DNA from: Lycium barbarum
Lineage: Eukaryota; Streptophyta; Magnoliopsida; Solanales; Solanaceae
Direction of reading: 5' to 3'
Assembly (NCBI RefSeq): GCF_019175385.1
Contig: NC_083339.1
Span: forward strand, 111,523,601-111,587,600
DNA length: 64,000 bases
The position numbers and the translations under genes are program-made. This document shows positions 59,471 to 64,000 of the stretch, piece by piece. The notes beneath the pieces were generated by a model. It saw nothing but the letters and a program-made list of their open reading frames with translations. It did not search any database and had not been told where the DNA came from. Within the stretch, counting starts at the first letter, position 1. Every line of letters starts with the position of its first letter.

Positions 59471-60276
59471 TTTTTGATAACGTTCAAATCCACCCTATTA
59501 ATTAGAATGGGCACGGTCGTATGCAAATATAATTTACCCAACTATGAGTCGGGGTCGAATCCCACAGAGAACAATATGTAGGTGATTTAAGCAGATTAGG
59601 AATTATCACTAACAATAGCTATGCCCGAACGCATCAATGGTTGTTTTTTATAAGGTTTTTATAAAATATGGAAATATAAATTCTAATCTACAAAGCAAGT
59701 AAATTGATCAATGGCAACAAGAATGGAAGAAGGGAAACTACTTCTCAAGTAACGATCCAATCTATTTCACGAATTGTAAATAATAGCAAGTTTATGTTAT
59801 TTAGCCTCGGATAATGACTCTAAATTAACTTCTTCCGAAGATTAACTAGACTACCCAATTGAAGATCCCTCAAGCAATTAGGAGCATTAAGAACACCCGA
59901 ATATGGCTACAAGTGGTATTGCCTATTCCTAGGTCAACTTCCATTAGATGAGGGTTAACGCCCCAAATTCATGTTAATTATTCTATCCCAACTCCGTTCT
60001 TCCTCTTCCGAGTTTCAAACAAAGTAAATGGGCGAGTTCAAAGGTTAGCTAATCCAATGAAAACATTCAAGAACAAGAATAATTAAAATAGCAAAAACTT
60101 ACTTGATTAAGAACAATGCAAATGAATAAATAAGCACAACAAGAGTATCAATCTTAATTGTCACCAAGAGATTTTCATCAACAAGGATTAAAAAGAAGAG
60201 AGAACATTTTTGTAGGAACCCTAGCCTCCAACTTGTGGGAGCTGCCAAAGATAATCTGATATTTTGCCCTAGTTTT

Positions 60277-60287
60277 CTATTTATATG
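60277..60287 (-). promoter_or_regulatory. TATA-like box of N2 5' LTR
   Basis: CATATAAATAG on the minus strand, about 65 bp downstream of the GCGATCGC cluster in transcription sense. Predicted from sequence. Confidence 0.5.
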
Positions 60288-60350
60288 AACTGGGATGGAA
60301 GGCATCGTCAAAATCCGAGTTCTGGTCGAAAACGCTGAAAAATCCTTCAA

Positions 60351-60560
60351 TGCGATCGCGCCACGTCACTGCGCGATCGCGTGTAATTGCTTCGTTTACG
60401 AATCGCGAACGCGCGAAGAGGAACCGCGATCGCGCAGGGTCACGGACGCGCGTGACCGCGACCGCGTGAACTAACTGCGCGTTCGCGCAGTGTCACGGAC
60501 GCGCGTCACCGCGAGCGCGTGATCTTGACGCGCGATCGCGAAGAGCAATATTTCGCGAAA
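60351..60560. repeat. GCGATCGC word cluster in N2 5' LTR
   Basis: Same composition as 54386-54595. It lies in U3 upstream of the TATA-like box. Confidence 0.95.
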
Positions 60561-60746
60561 ATTTCCAGAACTTCCAGTTATCCCCAGTTTTGCAACTTTT
60601 TTGCTTGTTTTCCACACTTAGGCTCTAGGGACCTCGTATAACCTGAAACATGACAAAAACCACGTAAAATAATACAGACTTGCTTAAAAACAAGTAAAAC
60701 TTATAGTTAAAAAGCATCGATTATGGTGTAAATTCACGCCACATCA

Positions 60747-60922
60747 TTGGCCATGAGTTCTCGATATGGTGTCTCTTGTATTGACCGTTCGAGAGACATT
60801 ATAGCTCAGTTATAGATTGTGCATGGTCCCAGGATAGTCAGCGAGAAGTAAATGCAAGCATAGGAGTTCTTGGCCAACAGTGGTCGGGTACTCGTCACAG
60901 CTCAATGGTTTGGGTCGTGAAA
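60747..60922 (+). mobile_element. Ty3/gypsy LTR, plus strand, right part
   Basis: Continues the LTR of 51597-53520 after N2 and ends GGTTTGGGTCGTGA with a mutated final CA. Spliced LTR length is about 2.1 kb. Confidence 0.75.
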
Positions 60923-60925
60923 AAG

Positions 60926-60937
60926 TGGTATCAGAGC
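60926..60937 (+). other. Primer binding site of the plus-strand gypsy
   Basis: TGGTATCAGAGC, tRNA-iMet type, as in element G. The leader after it (TCGTGCGATAGAGCTAGAAT) also resembles the element G leader. Confidence 0.88.
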
Positions 60938-61143
60938 GGTTCGTCCTAGAGATTTTCCACAGACCGTGTCCAGTAGAGTCCTGTTTATGGGTGTGAAGCC
61001 GGCCACACTTACAAACAGGAGGCTGCAGGGCATTTAGGAATCATTGACCTTTCCTTCTGTCTTAGATCGTGCGATAGAGCTAGAATCTAGGAAAGATCAC
61101 TTCTGACCCCTTTCTCCTGTAGGTAAGTGCAGGCTGACGAAAG

Positions 61144-61263
61144 ATGAAGAGATCAGCCTCAGGCAGTGGGGGTGATAAGAAGGCCCCCAGAGTAGATCCA
61201 GGGCCCCAGGCCCCAGGACCGAGAAGCAAGCTCCAGGACCGGGGAGTGGGGGTGCTAAGCTGA
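61144..61263 (+). pseudogene. Truncated gag start of the plus-strand gypsy
   Basis: ATG 61144 gives MKRSASGSGGDKKAP and a Pro/Gly-rich stretch, in the position and style of a gag N-terminus. It is cut at about 61260, where minus-strand pol sequence begins. Confidence 0.5.
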
Positions 61264-61299
61264 CTGTCTAACAATCTGAATACTGATAATGTAAAAACT

Positions 61300-61604
61300 A
61301 TAGAAGGAAAGATTTGAGAGGGGAAGTATAATACCTTCACTGTTTCCTGCTGATTCTTCGAAGAGATAGGGATATCTGGACTTCATGTCTTCTTCGACTT
61401 CCCATGTGGCCTCTTCAACTTTCTAACTTCTCCACAAAACCTTTACTGTGGCTACCTCTTTAGTTCTCAACTTGCGAACCTGACGATCAAGGATATTCAC
61501 AGGGACTTCTTCGTAAGTCAAACTATCATTGACTGCTAGGAAATCAGTCGGGACAACCAACTAGGGGTCTCCCACACACTTTTTCAACATGGACACATGA
61601 AACA
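61300..61604 (-). pseudogene. Chromodomain remnant of a chromovirus integrase
   Basis: Reading on from the integrase: VHLVFHVSMLKKCV, then VPVNILDRQVRKLR, VKVLWRS and ATWEVEEDMKSRYP. This is the chromodomain at the integrase C-terminus of Tekay/Del-type gypsy elements, thought to guide insertion into heterochromatin. Stop codons interrupt (one at a CAG/Gln position). Confidence 0.75.
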
Positions 61605-62522
61605 CTAGGTGTACGGCAACAAGTCTTGTGGCAATTCAAGCTCATAAGCTACTAGACCAACCCTTCGCAGAATTCTGTATGGTCCAATATAGCGGGGACT
61701 AACTTTCCCCTTTTTACCAAACCTCATGACACCCTTCATAGGCGAGACTTTAAGAAATACCCAATCATTAACTTCAAACTCTAAATCTCTCTGTCTCATA
61801 TCTGTGTAAGACTTCTGGCGACTTTGAGCCGTCTTCAAATGCTCTTGAACTAACTTGACCTTTTCTATAGCCTGATATACCAAATCTGGTCCCAACAACT
61901 CTGCTTCACCATCTTTGAACCAATCATTCGGTGATCTGCACCTCCGCCTATAAAGAGCTTCAAACGGTGCCATCCCAATATTAGCATGGTAACTGTTATT
62001 GTAAGCAAACTCGACAAAAGGCATGTGATCATCCCAATTACCTTTGAAATCAAGGACACAAGCTCTCAACATGTCCTCAAGGGTCTGAATGGTACGCTCT
62101 GCCTGACTATCTGTCTGAGGATGGAAAGTTGTGCTGAGGTTTACCTTGGTACCCAATCCTTTCTGGAAGGATTTCCAAAAGTTCGCTGTGAACTGAGCAT
62201 CACGATCCAAAATAACAGATATTGGGGTCCCATGCAATCTAACAATTTCATTAATATACAACTTGCCGTAATCTTCTACTGAATCTGTGGTCTTGACTGG
62301 CAAAAACTGCGCCAACTTAGTAATTCGGTCAACGATCACCCAAATAGAGTTATGCCTCCTAGCTGAACGAGGTAGACCTGATAAAAAGTCCATATTGATC
62401 ATTTCCCATTTCCAGATAGGAATATCAATATTCTGAGCCAAGCCACCGAGCCTCTGGTGTTCGGCATTCACTTGCTGGCAATTTGGACACTTAGCCACAA
62501 AATCTTCTATATTCTTTTTCAT
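61605..62522 (-). pseudogene. Ty3/gypsy integrase core
   Basis: 305 open codons: CPNCQQ (second half of the HHCC zinc site), INMDFLSG (first Asp), VILDRDAQFT (second Asp), SQAERTIQ (Glu) making the D,D-35-E triad, then GPYRILRRVG. The DRDAQF motif replaces the usual DRG(T/P)QF. Joins chromodomain sequence downstream and RNase H upstream. Readable, but part of a broken polyprotein. Confidence 0.9.
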
Positions 62523-62531
62523 ATCATTCCA

Positions 62532-62879
62532 CTAATAAATCTCTTTAAGATCATGATACATTTTCGTGGAACCTAGATGAATGAAATACCTGGAGTTATG
62601 AGCTTCTGATATAATTCGCTCTCTGAGCCCATCAACGTCTGGAACACATAATTTGCTTCGATACCTCAAGGTACCATCATCTTCCCCTTGTTCGAAAGTC
62701 GTCGTCTTATGCTTGTGAATCCCCTCTTTCAGCTGCAACAAGTAGGGATCTTTATACTGCTTCTCTTTAACTTCAACGACCAAGGAGGAAAGGGCTCTAT
62801 TCTGAACAACCACACCACCATCCTTGGAGTCCAAAAGTCGAACCCCAAGACTAGCCAAACGGTGAACTTCCTTGGTCAT
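62532..62879 (-). pseudogene. RNase H-integrase linker with first half of HHCC zinc site
   Basis: LCVPDVDGLRERIISEAHNS...FIH gives the two His of the zinc site; the two Cys are in the next piece. TAG at 62532-62534 stands where relatives have Trp (YWWN). Confidence 0.8.
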
Positions 62880-63373
62880 ATTTTCTTATATGCATTAATA
62901 TGAGCTAAACTTCTCATGGAACGCCGGCTGAGATCATCGGCTACAATATTGGCCTTCCCTGGATGATAGAGAATATCCACATCATAGTCCTTAAGCAATT
63001 CCAGCCATCTTCTCTGCCTAAGATTCAACTCTCTTTGCTTGAAAATATACTGTTGGATTTTATGATCGGTGAAAATATCCATATGCACTCCATACAAGTA
63101 GTGCCGCCATATCTTAAGTGCAAAAACCACAGTTGCTAACTCTAATTCATGAGTCGGATAATTCTTCTCATGAGCCTTAAGCTGTCTAGATGCATAAGCA
63201 ACAACCTTACCATGCTGCATCAAAATACATCTGAGACCAACTCCCGAAGCATCACAATAAACAACGAACCCCTCGGTTCCTTCTTGTAGTGTCAAAACTG
63301 GAGCAGAAGTCAATCTCTTCTTCAACTCTTCGAAACTCTGTTCACATGCATCCAACCACTGAAACTTAAGCAT
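62876..63373 (-). pseudogene. Ty3/gypsy RNase H domain
   Basis: [18 protein letters not shown], then [12 protein letters not shown] (Asp), [12 protein letters not shown] (Glu), [12 protein letters not shown] (Asp) and [14 protein letters not shown] (Asp). The catalytic set is complete, but the frame differs from both neighbours. Confidence 0.88.
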
Positions 63374-63516
63374 TTTTTCTGAGTCAGTTTCGTCAACGGA
63401 GCTGAGATAGAGGAAAAACCCTCCACGAACCGCCTATACTAACTTTCCAGACCCAGGAAACTTCTGATATATGATGCTGATGTGGGTCTGAGCCAATTCC
63501 TAACAGCGTCAATTTT

Positions 63517-64000
63517 CTAAAAGTCCACTTTAACACCTTCTCCTGAAATCACATGGCCTAAGAATGCCACTGACTTTAGCCAAAACTCGCACTTTAAGAA
63601 TTTTGCATAAAGCTCACAATCCTTGAGTGTTTGCAACACTATTCTAAGATGCTCTGCATGATCAGCCTCACTACGGGAATACACCAATATGTCATCAATA
63701 AACATAATGACAAATAAATCTAGATAAGGCTTGAAGACTCTGCTCATAAGATCCATAAAATCTGTTGCTGCATTCGTCAACCCAAAAGACATGACAAGAA
63801 ATTCAAATTGACCAAAGCGGGTTCTGAAAGCGGTTTTTGGAATAACGACTTCCTTAACCTTCAACTAATGATAGTCTGATCTGAGGTCGATCTTGGAATA
63901 ACACTGAGCACCCTGAAGTTGATCAAATAAGTCGTCGATTCTGGGAAGAGGGTACTTGTTTTTAATGGTGACCTTATTCAACTGGCGGTAGTCTATACAC
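63517..64000 (-). pseudogene. Ty3/gypsy reverse transcriptase, running off the window
   Basis: From the window edge: [30 protein letters not shown] (motif A Asp), then TAG at 63865-63867 at a Gln codon, [13 protein letters not shown] (motif C) and FLGHVIS. One frame from 63999 to 63517 except for that stop. Same lineage (Tekay/Del) as suggested by the chromodomain downstream. Confidence 0.9.

Larger units (their letters stand above)
53521..60746 (-). mobile_element. Element N2: young non-autonomous LTR retrotransposon with two orphan ORFs
   Basis: LTRs at 59475-60746 (5', element sense) and 53521-54781 (3'). By eye they differ at five positions (about 0.4%), so it is recent. In element order: primer site of tRNA-Asp type, ORF-A, GCGATCGC-rich spacer, ORF-B, non-coding tail, polypurine tract, 3' LTR. 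No gag core, protease, RT, RNase H or integrase. The outer 10 bases of the 3' LTR are missing and no TSD is found. It lies within a plus-strand gypsy LTR. Confidence 0.88.
59475..60746 (-). repeat. N2 5' LTR (element sense)
   Basis: 1,272 bp; on the plus strand TGATAACGTTC...CGCCACATCA, so the termini are TGAT...ATCA. TATA-like CATATAAATAG (minus) at 60277-60287, with the GCGATCGC cluster (60351-60560) upstream of it. Confidence 0.92.

Overview
This is a block of nested, mostly decayed transposable elements from a plant nuclear genome. The families point to an asterid, most likely Solanaceae: L1-type LINEs that carry an RNase H domain, Ty3/gypsy LTRs ending TGT(A/T)AC...GTGACA with an initiator-tRNA-Met primer site, a Tat-lineage element with an antisense extra ORF, and LTR elements encoding a 'putative plant transposon protein' domain. 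I see no intact host gene, no tRNA gene and no CRISPR. The nearest thing to a host-type gene is a short two-exon zf-GRF fragment.

Layout. 1-6410 (-): LINE-1, an L1 with 5' end and both ORFs, broken; its 3' end lies off the window. About 6975-7220: a Stowaway-like MITE. 7520-9400 (+): LINE-2, 5'-truncated, bounded by a perfect 19-bp target-site duplication (TSD). 9533-10130: a 31-bp-arm inverted repeat followed by the zf-GRF fragment. About 10190-13310 (+): an Athila-like LTR and broken gag. 13689-16660 (-): solo LTR. 18406-18673: Stowaway MITE. About 19140-23704 and 30981-31795: one Tat-type gypsy element on the minus strand, carrying an antisense ORF on the plus strand and split by LINE-3 (23719-30980, +), a near-complete but mutated L1.

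31796-49765 (-): element N1, a non-autonomous LTR element coding for two orphan proteins. It is split in its left LTR by element G (32250-41507, +), a young gag-only LTR retrotransposon with TSD, primer site, polypurine tract, one intact gag ORF and a 5S-rRNA-like module. N1 is split again in its interior by solo LTR-2 (43548-46322, TSD ctagt). 49766-51596: partial minus-strand gypsy LTR. 51597-53520 plus 60747-60922: one plus-strand gypsy LTR, interrupted by element N2 (53521-60746, -), a younger, better preserved copy of N1 with both ORFs open. 60926-61260: primer site and gag start of that gypsy. About 61300-64000 (-): chromovirus pol fragment (chromodomain, integrase, RNase H, RT) running off the window.

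How the parts fit. The recently active pieces, G and N2, lack pol and must borrow reverse transcriptase and integrase. G's LTR ends and primer site resemble the Tekay/Del-type chromovirus whose dead pol lies at 61.3-64 kb. N2 has a different primer site (tRNA-Asp type). The most unusual signals are the 5S-like module inside G, the GCGATCGC-word clusters of N1/N2, and a pattern shared by several unrelated LTRs: a cluster of family-specific GC-rich near-palindromes directly upstream of a TATA-like box.
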